The notes beneath the pieces are model-generated. The model was not told the origin of the DNA and did no database searches. It was given only the letters and a program-made list of their open reading frames with translations. The position numbers and the translations under genes were made by a program. This document shows positions 1-7,589 of a DNA stretch of 39,157 bases, in pieces. Position 1 is the first letter of the stretch. The number at the start of each line of letters is the position of its first letter. Origin of the DNA: an uncultured Chitinophagaceae bacterium (GTDB taxonomy: Bacteria > Bacteroidota > Bacteroidia > Chitinophagales > Chitinophagaceae); the NCBI GenBank assembly GCA_938017685.1, contig CALIIL010000153.1, forward strand, positions 1-39,157, read 5' to 3'.

Positions 1-269
1 TTCATTAAACAAACTCAAATTATATTTACGATGCAAAAACAAAAAACTTCCAAAGACAGACAGACTTCCCACAACAAGTTTGTTTGCTTTGAAAGTAAAA
101 TTAATCAAATCGATTACACACTTTTTTGTACACTACCTTGCGCCATTCGGCTGTAAGGAAGCTCATTAGGCAAAGTTACTAGTCCAATGTTTTATAACGC
201 TATGGTTTTATTGAACCGCTATATAGTTTAGGCATTTATTGTTAGTGATAGTAATAACAGTGGCGAGCG
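1..269. other. left-edge intergenic stretch with no gene
   Basis: This AT-rich stretch lies downstream of the minus-strand 108-residue gene and runs off the left edge. I see no open frame with coding character, no strong hairpin followed by a T-run on either strand, and no tRNA-like structure. A GTTTAGGC string near 227-234 followed by a weak inverted repeat around 236-258 recalls an integron-type site, but there is no integrase or cassette array to support that. Confidence 0.4.
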
Positions 270-596
270 TTATTCACTTAGTTTGTCTAAAATTAATTGA
301 AGCTTCTCGGTGATTTCAACCTGGGAAGTAGCTTCTTGAAGCATTAAAGGGTTATCCCAGTCAACACCTTTGATAATTAATAATCTGAACGTGCCTTTAT
401 TGGTTTCAAAATCGCCATACCAACCGAGGTCAATTTCAATGTCTATTTCACTAAAATTTGCATGGAATAAATCCTCCGTTAAGTTGCATAAACTATTCTC
501 CTCCGAATAATCCGAAGCCGGATCGTAGGTCGTGAATACATTTCTGGTAATGTTGCACTTGGCAGGTATTTCTAGTGGTTGTGGTTTGAATTCCAT
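270..596 (-). CDS. small acidic hypothetical protein
   Basis: I do not recognise this 108-residue protein. It has no signal peptide or membrane segment, so it is probably cytoplasmic. It is strongly acidic, with a DLGWYGD stretch at residues 56-62, a predicted beta strand rich in Ile/Leu at 69-76 and DWDNP at 79-83, then a C-terminal helix. It starts with ATG six bases after the stop of the upstream secreted protein gene, so the two are probably cotranscribed. The small acidic fold directly behind an exported protein is reminiscent of immunity proteins of polymorphic toxin systems, but no toxin domain is visible in the neighbour and this is only an inference. It could equally be an ordinary lineage-specific protein. 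Confidence 0.6.
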   Translation of the reverse strand: MEFKPQPLEIPAKCNITRNVFTTYDPASDYSEENSLCNLTEDLFHANFSEIDIEIDLGWYGDFETNKGTFRLLIIKGVDWDNPLMLQEATSQVEITEKLQLILDKLSE

Positions 597-602
597 TGTT
601 AT

Positions 603-1775
603 CTATTTTTCTATCCATTTTGCATAAACAACTGTTCTACCCTCAATCTGATGAACCGTATTATTCGGAAATAAGACAAGTACATTTGAAATTGAAACTT
701 CATCATCTATTTCAAGTTTTCTAAACTGTTCTTTAAGTTCTATTGTACCTCGAGTGGACTTTATGTCAAAAGATTTAGTGGTGCCTTTAGATTTAATTGA
801 ATAGGTATAGCTAAGTAATTTATACTTTAAATATCTATCCTCATGCAATTGGTCTAAATAATGTGCAACACTTGGTTTTGCATCCCTCGTACTATAAATG
901 GTGTCGCGATATTGATCCCCGAAATATATTCTTGGTTCAGGTAATTCTAGAATCTCAAATATTTGACTAAAAAGTGCTTGTTCTTTATTCTTGTCTTTTA
1001 TGGCGTACACCCTAATAAATCTTCTTGTCCAAGCATCTTTTGGGTTCATTATAAAATAACCATCTTGTTTCTTTACTTCGGCATTATCTACTTCAAGAAA
1101 TATATCATTCATATCATGATTGGGTATGAATACTTTGTTGTCGTAGTCTTGATATAAATAATTTCTTTCTAAATTAAAAACCACTCCGTTTTGGGGCAGT
1201 TCAAAATGTTCTCTTTTTTTTCTTAATTTACATTCGATGAATAATTTATGCAATTCTGATTTTTCAGAAAATGTATTTTGTATCGAGGTCGAAACTTCCG
1301 TTTTGCTTTCTATTGCTTTTCTTTTAACTTCATCGTAATCCTTCAAAGCTGTTATGAAATCTTTTAATAAATATGGTTGCATGTAACCTATTGATTTATG
1401 ATAAAATATTGTATCACCAATTATGGAAAGTTCGAACTCTCCTCCAGCACCATAGCCAAGTAAGTCATAATCTTTTATAATATAATTACTTTTTCTAAAA
1501 AAGACTAACTCCTTTTGTCCAATAGAATATTTTTCATGTCGCCAACCACATAGCCAATCTTCTGTTTTTTGTATTTTAAGCGTATCTAATTCTAATTCAT
1601 TCAGAACATATTTATCAACTTTTAAGTAAAAGTAGCTGTCATCTAAATCAACTATTTTGCCAATAGCCGCATAATCTGCCATGCATACCAATGATGACAA
1701 AGGCATATATTTATAATCAGCCTTCGCAACATTTTGTAATAAAATGATAAAAAGTAGCGGTAAGATTTTATTCAT
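603..1775 (-). CDS. secreted protein with TIMP/NTR-like N-terminus and GldM_C-like C-terminus
   Basis: This 390-residue protein has a Sec signal peptide (residues 1-19, cleavage after AKA). Residues about 20-140 (a start such as LVCMADYAAIGKIVD, then a run of strands, with a Cys pair at about 31 and 75) look like the TIMP/NTR-type OB fold seen in secreted Bacteroidota proteins. Residues about 195-388 follow the pattern of the C-terminal region of the gliding/T9SS protein GldM: a NYLYQDYDNKVFI strand like the GldM 'VLYxGVDNP' element, a linker ELPEPRIYFG like 'KxIPDP.P..G', an LLSYTYSI strand, and a final block with DDEVSISNVLV and EGRTVVYAKW. The N-terminal GldM membrane helix is absent, so this is not GldM itself. 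The domain calls are from remembered motif patterns; function is unknown. It is first in a likely two-gene operon. Confidence 0.65.
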   Translation of the reverse strand: MNKILPLLFIILLQNVAKADYKYMPLSSLVCMADYAAIGKIVDLDDSYFYLKVDKYVLNELELDTLKIQKTEDWLCGWRHEKYSIGQKELVFFRKSNYIIKDYDLLGYGAGGEFELSIIGDTIFYHKSIGYMQPYLLKDFITALKDYDEVKRKAIESKTEVSTSIQNTFSEKSELHKLFIECKLRKKREHFELPQNGVVFNLERNYLYQDYDNKVFIPNHDMNDIFLEVDNAEVKKQDGYFIMNPKDAWTRRFIRVYAIKDKNKEQALFSQIFEILELPEPRIYFGDQYRDTIYSTRDAKPSVAHYLDQLHEDRYLKYKLLSYTYSIKSKGTTKSFDIKSTRGTIELKEQFRKLEIDDEVSISNVLVLFPNNTVHQIEGRTVVYAKWIEK

Positions 1776-1837
1776 TTGCCTATTGTTCTTGTACTAACGA
1801 AGTTACTCGATATTAAAATATTATTTCAGGGATTTAC

Positions 1838-4591
1838 CTACAAAAACTTCCCTGTATAAGACCGTTTCACTTTCTTCAATCCCTTCACATCGCCTGCATA
1901 CAACAATTCGCCGCCGTACTGTCCGCCTTCGGGTCCGAGGTCTATGACCCAATCGGCATTTTTTATAACATCCATATTGTGTTCTATTACAATCACGGAA
2001 TGCCCTTTCTGTATCAATGCTTCAAAGGAATTAAGCAACTTTACAATATCATGAAAGTGCAAGCCGGTGGTAGGTTCATCAAAAATAAACATCATTTTCT
2101 TACGCTGGTCACTTAGTAATAAAAACGAAGCGAGCTTCACACGTTGGGCTTCACCACCGCTGAGTGTATCGCTACTTTGTCCGAGCTTAATATAACCCAA
2201 GCCAACATCTTGTAAGGCTTGTAGTTTCTTGCTTATTTTCTTTTCATCTTCAAAGAATACGAGTGCATCGTCTACACTTAAATCTAATATTTGAGCAATG
2301 TCTTTTTTATTATATTTTACTTCCAGTACTTCGTCTTTAAATCGTTTGCCTTTGCATTGGTCGCATAATAATTTTACATCAGCCAAGAACTGCATCTCTA
2401 CCGTTATTTGTCCATCACCCTTGCAAGTGTCACAGCGGCCGCCATCTACATTAAAGGAAAAGTGGCCAGGTTTGTAACCACGCAGTTGCGCTATTTTTTG
2501 CTTGGCAAATAAGTTGCGCATATCATCATAAGCCTTAATGTACGATACCGGATTAGAACGGCTTGAACGACCAATAGGGTTTTGGTCTACCATTTCAATC
2601 GCGTCTATTTGTTCTACGTCACCCGTTAATTCGCCAAAGCTTCCAGGCTTAACTTCAAATTGATCTAAGGCGTTTTTTACCGCCGGGTATAATATCTTTT
2701 TTATTAAAGTTGTTTTACCCGAACCGCTCACACCAGTTACCACCGTAAAATTATTCAAGGGGAAGGTCACATCAATGTTTTTCAAATTGTGTTGTGAGCA
2801 ATCGGTTACAGTTATTTTATTAGTTGTTTTGCGTTTTACCTTTTTTAAATCTACCGATAGCTCTTCATTTAAATATTGAGCAGTGAGTGATTTTTTGTTC
2901 TTCTTTAGTTTTTTATAATCACCTTCCGCAACGACCTCTCCTCCCAAGTGTGAAGCGAGCGGTCCAATATCAATCATGTGATCGGCATGCTTCATAATGA
3001 GCTCGTCATGCTCAACTACAATTACGGTATTACCCAAGTCTTTAAGCTCTTGTAATACTTTAATGAGTTGCTCTGTATCGCGTGCATGTAGCCCTATACT
3101 TGGCTCATCCAATATATATAAGCTGTCCGTGAGGTTGCTTCCAATAATGCGCGTAAGCTGTATGCGCTGGCTTTCACCGCCGCTCAGCGTATTGGCTTTT
3201 CGTTCCAGGGTTAAATAATTTAAACCAACTGCCAATAAAGTGTCAATTCGTTTTTTAATTTCAGTCAATAAACGATGCGCAATTTTTGTATCGCGTTCAT
3301 CTATTTTTATTCCATCGAACCATTGCTTTAAGTCCTCAATTGGGAGGTTCATTAAATGTGCAATGTGGGTATCGTTTATTTTTACATAAAGGGCCTCGGG
3401 TCTTAATTTTTTTCCATGGCAATTCGTACAGCTTGCTTTTCCTCTATAGCGCGCTTGTAATATTCGGTATTGTATTTTATATAAATTTTGAGCAACCATA
3501 TTAAAGAACGATTGTACACCATGTGCACTATTCCATAAATAATCATACTCAGCCTCGGTCAATTTATTAACCGCTCTATGAATAGGGAAGTCGCCCTCAT
3601 TGGCATAGGCAATGAACTGTCGCTGGTAGTTGCTCATTTTATCTCCACTCCAACATGCCACCGCGCCTTCGAATACGCTAAGCTTTTTGTTTGGGATAAC
3701 GAGTTCTGGGTCTATCCCAATCACTTGTCCAAAGCCTTCGCACTCTGGGCAAGCTCCGTATGGATTATTGGCTGAGAAAAGGTTAGCGGTAGGCTCTTCA
3801 AAACTCATATCATCTAACTCAAAGCGATTACAGAAATGTATGAGTTCGCCATCGATATCAAAATACACATCGCCATTGGTTTCATCAAAAGCGGTTTGAA
3901 TACTATCGGCTATGCGGTGTATATCATCTTCAGAAAAATCTTTAGACACAAAGCGGTCAATAAGAATGTATTGCGTTTTAGTAAATTTGATTGTTTTTTC
4001 TTCGAGCAATTCTTCTATTTGGATATACTCTTTTTTCTTTTGATCAAAGAGGCGAGTATAACCTTGCTGTAATATTTCGTTGAGGTAATATTGCGGGTTT
4101 TTTTGCGCGTATTCTGGTAGCGGAATGATTATGATTAGTTTCTTTCCTTCATCTAAATTTTTAATGTAATGAATGACATCTTGAACTTCATCTTTTTTTA
4201 CTTCGCGTCCACTTATTGGTGAGTAGGTTTTACCAATCTTGGCATAGAGCAAGCGCAAGTATTCTGTAATTTCCGTCATGGAACCAACCGTTGAGCGTGG
4301 TGTACGACTTATAACTTTTTGCTCAATAGCTATAGCTGGGCACAAACCTTCAATGCTATCTACATCGGGTTTGGTCATGTTTTTCATAAATTGGCGAGCG
4401 TAACTACTTAAGCTTTCTACGTAACGTCGTTGTCCTTCGGCAAAAAGGGTGTCCATTGTCAGGGAAGACTTTCCGCTTCCGCTCACGCCGGTGACCACCG
4501 TCATTTTATTATAAGGGATACGCACATCTACATTTTTAAGATTGTGCATTTTGGCGCCTTTGATTATGATGTCTCTGTCTTTTGTGGGCAT
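1838..4591 (-). CDS. uvrA: excinuclease ABC subunit A (UvrA paralogue)
   Basis: UvrA is the damage-recognition ATPase of nucleotide excision repair, acting as a dimer with UvrB on DNA. The 917 residues are near the usual 940. Two ABC modules are visible: Walker A GVSGSGKS at 35-42, signature TLSGGESQR, Walker B with LDEPSIGLH in the first; GVSGSGKTT, TLSGGEAQR and FDEPTTGLHF in the second. The insertion-domain zinc knuckle (CDTC ... CDQC) in the second half is intact. The first zinc module is altered: C254 is present, but the position three residues on is Phe257 instead of Cys, while C281/C284 (CPEC) remain. That fits the second UvrA paralogue type I associate with Bacteroidota, so a classical UvrA may exist elsewhere. 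It is transcribed divergently from the DUF4197 gene and starts at ATG 4591. Confidence 0.95.
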   Translation of the reverse strand: MPTKDRDIIIKGAKMHNLKNVDVRIPYNKMTVVTGVSGSGKSSLTMDTLFAEGQRRYVESLSSYARQFMKNMTKPDVDSIEGLCPAIAIEQKVISRTPRSTVGSMTEITEYLRLLYAKIGKTYSPISGREVKKDEVQDVIHYIKNLDEGKKLIIIIPLPEYAQKNPQYYLNEILQQGYTRLFDQKKKEYIQIEELLEEKTIKFTKTQYILIDRFVSKDFSEDDIHRIADSIQTAFDETNGDVYFDIDGELIHFCNRFELDDMSFEEPTANLFSANNPYGACPECEGFGQVIGIDPELVIPNKKLSVFEGAVACWSGDKMSNYQRQFIAYANEGDFPIHRAVNKLTEAEYDYLWNSAHGVQSFFNMVAQNLYKIQYRILQARYRGKASCTNCHGKKLRPEALYVKINDTHIAHLMNLPIEDLKQWFDGIKIDERDTKIAHRLLTEIKKRIDTLLAVGLNYLTLERKANTLSGGESQRIQLTRIIGSNLTDSLYILDEPSIGLHARDTEQLIKVLQELKDLGNTVIVVEHDELIMKHADHMIDIGPLASHLGGEVVAEGDYKKLKKNKKSLTAQYLNEELSVDLKKVKRKTTNKITVTDCSQHNLKNIDVTFPLNNFTVVTGVSGSGKTTLIKKILYPAVKNALDQFEVKPGSFGELTGDVEQIDAIEMVDQNPIGRSSRSNPVSYIKAYDDMRNLFAKQKIAQLRGYKPGHFSFNVDGGRCDTCKGDGQITVEMQFLADVKLLCDQCKGKRFKDEVLEVKYNKKDIAQILDLSVDDALVFFEDEKKISKKLQALQDVGLGYIKLGQSSDTLSGGEAQRVKLASFLLLSDQRKKMMFIFDEPTTGLHFHDIVKLLNSFEALIQKGHSVIVIEHNMDVIKNADWVIDLGPEGGQYGGELLYAGDVKGLKKVKRSYTGKFL

Positions 4592-4744
4592 TACAGTTGC
4601 AAGATAAGAAGTGAAATGGAAGCTAGGCTTATTTCTTGCCTATGCTTGATAACATTTTTTTTATTCTTAATTAAATGAAAAGGTAGTCGAGTGATAGCTC
4701 AAAAAATGACCGTAAAGCCTACCTTGCTCTAAATCGAAAGAATA

Positions 4745-5473
4745 ATGAAGAAAATAATATTAGTGTGTTTGTTTCCAATACTAGCTATGTCTTGTGGAAA
4801 TTTAGACCAAATTGTAAAAGCAGGTGGAGATATATTGAATAGCGGCATGCTATCTCAAGCGGATGCAGCAGCAGGTATTAAGCAAGCCTTAGAATTTGGT
4901 GTATTAAATGGCACGAAAACATTAGGAGCACGTGATGGCTTTTTGAAAAATGCGGCTTATCAAATATTAATGCCTAAAGAAGTAAGAAATGTAGAAGCAA
5001 AAATTAGAAACAACCCAATTGCTAATGCCTTGGCTGGTGCTTATTTGGATAAAGTAAAAGTGGCCATGAACCGCGGAGCGGAAAAAGCTATGGTGCAAGC
5101 CAAACCAATTTTTGTCAATGCGATACGTTCTATGTCTATTTCTGATGCTGTAAGCATTGTTACTGGGCGCGACGGAGGAGCAACTGACTTTTTAAGAAGA
5201 GCGACAACTGCTCAGCTTACGCAAAAGTTTACACCTATAATTGGTAACTCATTAAAGTCTGTAAATATTGAACAGCCTTGGAATAAAGTATCGAGTGCTT
5301 ATAATATGATTGCTGGTAAAAAGGTCAATACTAACCTAACCTCTTACGTTACAGAAAGAGCTATGGAAGGCTTATTTGCTAAAATTAGAGAAGAGGAGCA
5401 TTCTATTCGAGCCAATCCTGTAGCCCGTACTACGGATTTGTTGAAGCGTGTATTCGCTTTTTCAGGTAAATAG
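4745..5473 (+). CDS. DUF4197 family lipoprotein
   Basis: The 242-residue product begins with a short hydrophobic signal ending AMSC (Cys17), a Bacteroidota-type lipobox, so it should be an outer- or inner-membrane lipoprotein facing the periplasm. The body matches the DUF4197 family: an ALEFGVLNGTKTLGARDGF block near residue 45, IANALAGAYLDKVKVAMNRGAE, a FVNAIRSMSISDAVSIVTGRDGGAT block, FTPIIGNSLK, and the C-terminal motif where an acidic EEEHSIRANP segment precedes ARTTDLLKRVF. It is almost all helical. The family has no established biochemical role. The gene is monocistronic: a divergent uvrA lies upstream and an intrinsic terminator follows 18 bases after the stop. Confidence 0.88.
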   Translation: MKKIILVCLFPILAMSCGNLDQIVKAGGDILNSGMLSQADAAAGIKQALEFGVLNGTKTLGARDGFLKNAAYQILMPKEVRNVEAKIRNNPIANALAGAYLDKVKVAMNRGAEKAMVQAKPIFVNAIRSMSISDAVSIVTGRDGGATDFLRRATTAQLTQKFTPIIGNSLKSVNIEQPWNKVSSAYNMIAGKKVNTNLTSYVTERAMEGLFAKIREEEHSIRANPVARTTDLLKRVFAFSGK

Positions 5474-5491
5474 TTTTATCGATGAAATATT

Positions 5492-5526
5492 AAAAAAGCG
5501 ACAAGGTTTACTTGTCGCTTTTTTTT
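5492..5526 (+). terminator. Rho-independent terminator after DUF4197 gene
   Basis: AAAAAAGCGACAAG (5492-5505) pairs with CTTGTCGCTTTTTT (5511-5524) around a five-base GTTTA loop, followed by more T residues. The perfect GC-centred stem with flanking A/T tracts is a classic intrinsic terminator and could work on both strands. Confidence 0.9.
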
Positions 5527-5540
5527 ATATATTTGACTTA

Positions 5541-6581
5541 ATGCGAACTGCGCCTTTACTCTTTCTGCTCTTTCTTACTTTTTTAAGCAAAGCTCAAACA
5601 GTAGATTATAATGAATACCATAAGTTGATTAATGAAGCCGAGGTTCATTATTTTATAAATAATAATATAGATAGTGCTTTGTTTTATTATGACATTGCAT
5701 TTAGTGCCTATGATAAAGTGTTTGCCCGTGATTGTATGATTGCTATACAAATTGCCGTCAAGCATAAAAAGAATGCTGATGCCTATATTATTAAAGGTTT
5801 CAGAAATGGTATTACAGAACACCATATTTTAAGTATTCCTTTTCTAAGAGACAATATTCGAGTAAAAGAATTAACCAAGCTGCTATTTGTTTATTCACGT
5901 AAGAAATACTTAAAAAGAATTAATGTCGATTATTTAGATTGGCTCATGAATTTTGCTATACAAGATCAGTGTATGAAAGTCAAGGATAATGATATTTATT
6001 ACAAGTGGTTGTTAGTGAAATATGATAGCCTAAAGCTCAAAATAAAAGACTGGGGGTTTCCTGGAGATTTTAATATTGGGTTAGGACAAGCAGATATATT
6101 CAAAGAATTAGGTGTAAATAGAAAAAGTTTGAACGAAAGACTAGATACTGTTCTTTGTAGAGATTTAAGCTATTTTAAAAATAATAAGTATGATGAGACT
6201 TTGTGTGCTCCTTTCATTAATGTTTTAATTTACCATTATGCTTGTGGTTATATGTATTTTGAAAAAGAGATAAAGCGAGCTATAAAGAATGGAAATTTAC
6301 ATCCAAGAGATGCTGCTGCCATGCATGATTTTATGTTTTATTTGCATTCGCAAGGATTTAAATATTGTGCTAAATATGGACGTTTTTATTTGAATGAGTT
6401 TTACGGTGTTAGTGTTTATGGCATGGAAGAAGCGACAAAACGAGGTCGCGCCTCAAAAAGTGTTATGAATCTAAGTCGCAAAAAGATAGGGGTGAATGTT
6501 GTCGATGTTGACATTGCCAAACGAAAGAATGAAAAAGAGTTCGGGATGAAATTGTTTTATGGATACAGTGGTTGTCGCTAA
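5541..6581 (+). CDS. exported helical protein of unknown function
   Basis: The 346-residue protein starts at ATG 5541 with a clean signal peptide (residues 1-18, ending LSKA before QT). The longer frame opening at 5448 is rejected because it overlaps the end of the DUF4197 gene and would translate the terminator hairpin. Residues about 20-75 contain one TPR-like helix pair (INEAEVHYFINNNIDSALFYY, then an AF..YDKVFARDCMIA segment), typical of Bacteroidota proteins that track 'n units per item', but a full TPR array is not evident. The rest is rich in Tyr, Lys and aromatic residues with no motif I recognise; the C-terminal 40 residues are very basic. A TATATTTG element (5528-5535) lies just upstream of the start, so the mRNA could be nearly leaderless. 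Confidence 0.75.
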   Translation: MRTAPLLFLLFLTFLSKAQTVDYNEYHKLINEAEVHYFINNNIDSALFYYDIAFSAYDKVFARDCMIAIQIAVKHKKNADAYIIKGFRNGITEHHILSIPFLRDNIRVKELTKLLFVYSRKKYLKRINVDYLDWLMNFAIQDQCMKVKDNDIYYKWLLVKYDSLKLKIKDWGFPGDFNIGLGQADIFKELGVNRKSLNERLDTVLCRDLSYFKNNKYDETLCAPFINVLIYHYACGYMYFEKEIKRAIKNGNLHPRDAAAMHDFMFYLHSQGFKYCAKYGRFYLNEFYGVSVYGMEEATKRGRASKSVMNLSRKKIGVNVVDVDIAKRKNEKEFGMKLFYGYSGCR

Positions 6582-6609
6582 TTAATATTTTTTGAATAGC
6601 TAAATAAAT

Positions 6610-6618
6610 TACCTTTAC
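6610..6618 (+). promoter_or_regulatory. possible -7 promoter element of kdsD
   Basis: TACCTTTAC resembles the Bacteroidota -7 element TAnnTTTG(C), with one mismatch. A TTTG at 6591-6594 could act as the -33 element, although the spacing is a little short. If used, transcription would begin close to 6622-6626, which bears directly on the kdsD start problem. Confidence 0.35.
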
Positions 6619-6621
6619 ACC

Positions 6622-7587
6622 ATCAAAACAAAAGAAGAAATATTACAGTCGGCCAGGAAAACGATTGCTTTAGAAGCTCAATCGATTAAAGCATTGGACA
6701 GTTACTTGAACGAAGCTTTTGCTCAAGCTGTTGAAACTATTAATAGTAGTGAAGGAAGGCTAATCATTAGTGGTATAGGTAAGAGTGCCAATATTGCTCA
6801 GAAGCTAGTAGCGACTTTTAATAGTACAGGCACGCCTGCTGTTTTTATGCATGCGGCCGATGCTATTCATGGTGACTTAGGTATGATGCAGCCGAATGAT
6901 GTGGCTATGCTTATTTCTAAAAGTGGCGAAAGTGAAGAAGTAAAAGTGCTTATTCCTTTAATTAAAAACTTTGGCAATAAAATTATAGCCTTATGTGGTC
7001 ACGCAACTTCTTTTTTAGCGAAGCAGTCTGACTACTTTATAAACTGTACCGTAAGCGAAGAAGCTTGTCCGAATAACCTAGCACCTACCTCAAGTACCAC
7101 AGCGCAGTTAGTTATGGGCGATGCCTTGGCCGTGGCTCTATTAGAGTTGAAAGGATTTGGTCCTGAGGACTTTGCACGTTTTCATCCTGGAGGTGCTTTG
7201 GGGAAGCAGCTTTATTTATTGGTCGATGATTTGTGCGAAGCGCATGAAAAACCGGCCGTGAATATTCATGCCAATATTAAAGAAGTTATTTTAGAAATAA
7301 CCTCTAAACGATTAGGAGCCACCGCTGTTGTTGAACATGATAAACTGCACGGTATAATTACAGATGGTGACATTCGTAGGATGATTGAAAAGAATGTTGA
7401 TTTTAATTTGTTGACTGCAAAAGATATAATGAATAGCTCACCAAAAACGATTAACAAAGGTTCAAAAGCAGTAGAAGGTCTGAGCGTAATGCGATCCAAT
7501 AATATTTCTCAATTGATTGTTTTAGACGAGCATCAGTACGCAGGGATGTTTCATATTCATGATTTGGTGCGCGAGGGTATTGTCTAA
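6622..7587 (+). CDS. kdsD: D-arabinose 5-phosphate isomerase (KdsD/KpsF), non-ATG start
   Basis: This enzyme converts ribulose 5-phosphate to arabinose 5-phosphate, the first step of Kdo synthesis for LPS. A SIS domain (GIGKSANIAQKLVATFNSTGTP, then HAADAIHGDLGM, SKSGES, and the EACP...APTSSTTA..MGDALA block) is followed by the FHPGGALGKQL motif and two CBS domains at the C-terminus. No ATG, GTG or TTG exists between the in-frame stop at 6601-6603 and TTG 6694. Starting at 6694 would remove the conserved N-terminal helix that is plainly encoded upstream (ARKTIALEAQSIKAL, matching the E. coli 'AGKEVLAIERECLAEL' region). I therefore extend to ATC 6622 (321 residues, close to the E. coli 328); ATA 6640 is an alternative. 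The gene converges with the deacetylase gene, stops only two bases apart. Confidence 0.85.
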   Translation: MKTKEEILQSARKTIALEAQSIKALDSYLNEAFAQAVETINSSEGRLIISGIGKSANIAQKLVATFNSTGTPAVFMHAADAIHGDLGMMQPNDVAMLISKSGESEEVKVLIPLIKNFGNKIIALCGHATSFLAKQSDYFINCTVSEEACPNNLAPTSSTTAQLVMGDALAVALLELKGFGPEDFARFHPGGALGKQLYLLVDDLCEAHEKPAVNIHANIKEVILEITSKRLGATAVVEHDKLHGIITDGDIRRMIEKNVDFNLLTAKDIMNSSPKTINKGSKAVEGLSVMRSNNISQLIVLDEHQYAGMFHIHDLVREGIV

Positions 7588-7589
7588 TA

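Noticed and set aside
200-262. possible integron-type attachment site (GTTTAGGC and inverted repeat)
   Set aside because: The repeat is weak, there is only one candidate, and no integrase or cassette is present.
4592-4744. TACCTTGC and TATCTTGC as promoter elements of the DUF4197 and uvrA genes
   Set aside because: Each is one base short of TAnnTTTG and no TTG -33 element sits at the right spacing, so I did not list them as features.
5448-5540. N-terminal extension of the exported protein from ATG 5448
   Set aside because: It overlaps the DUF4197 coding end and would translate an intrinsic terminator; the real signal peptide starts at ATG 5541.
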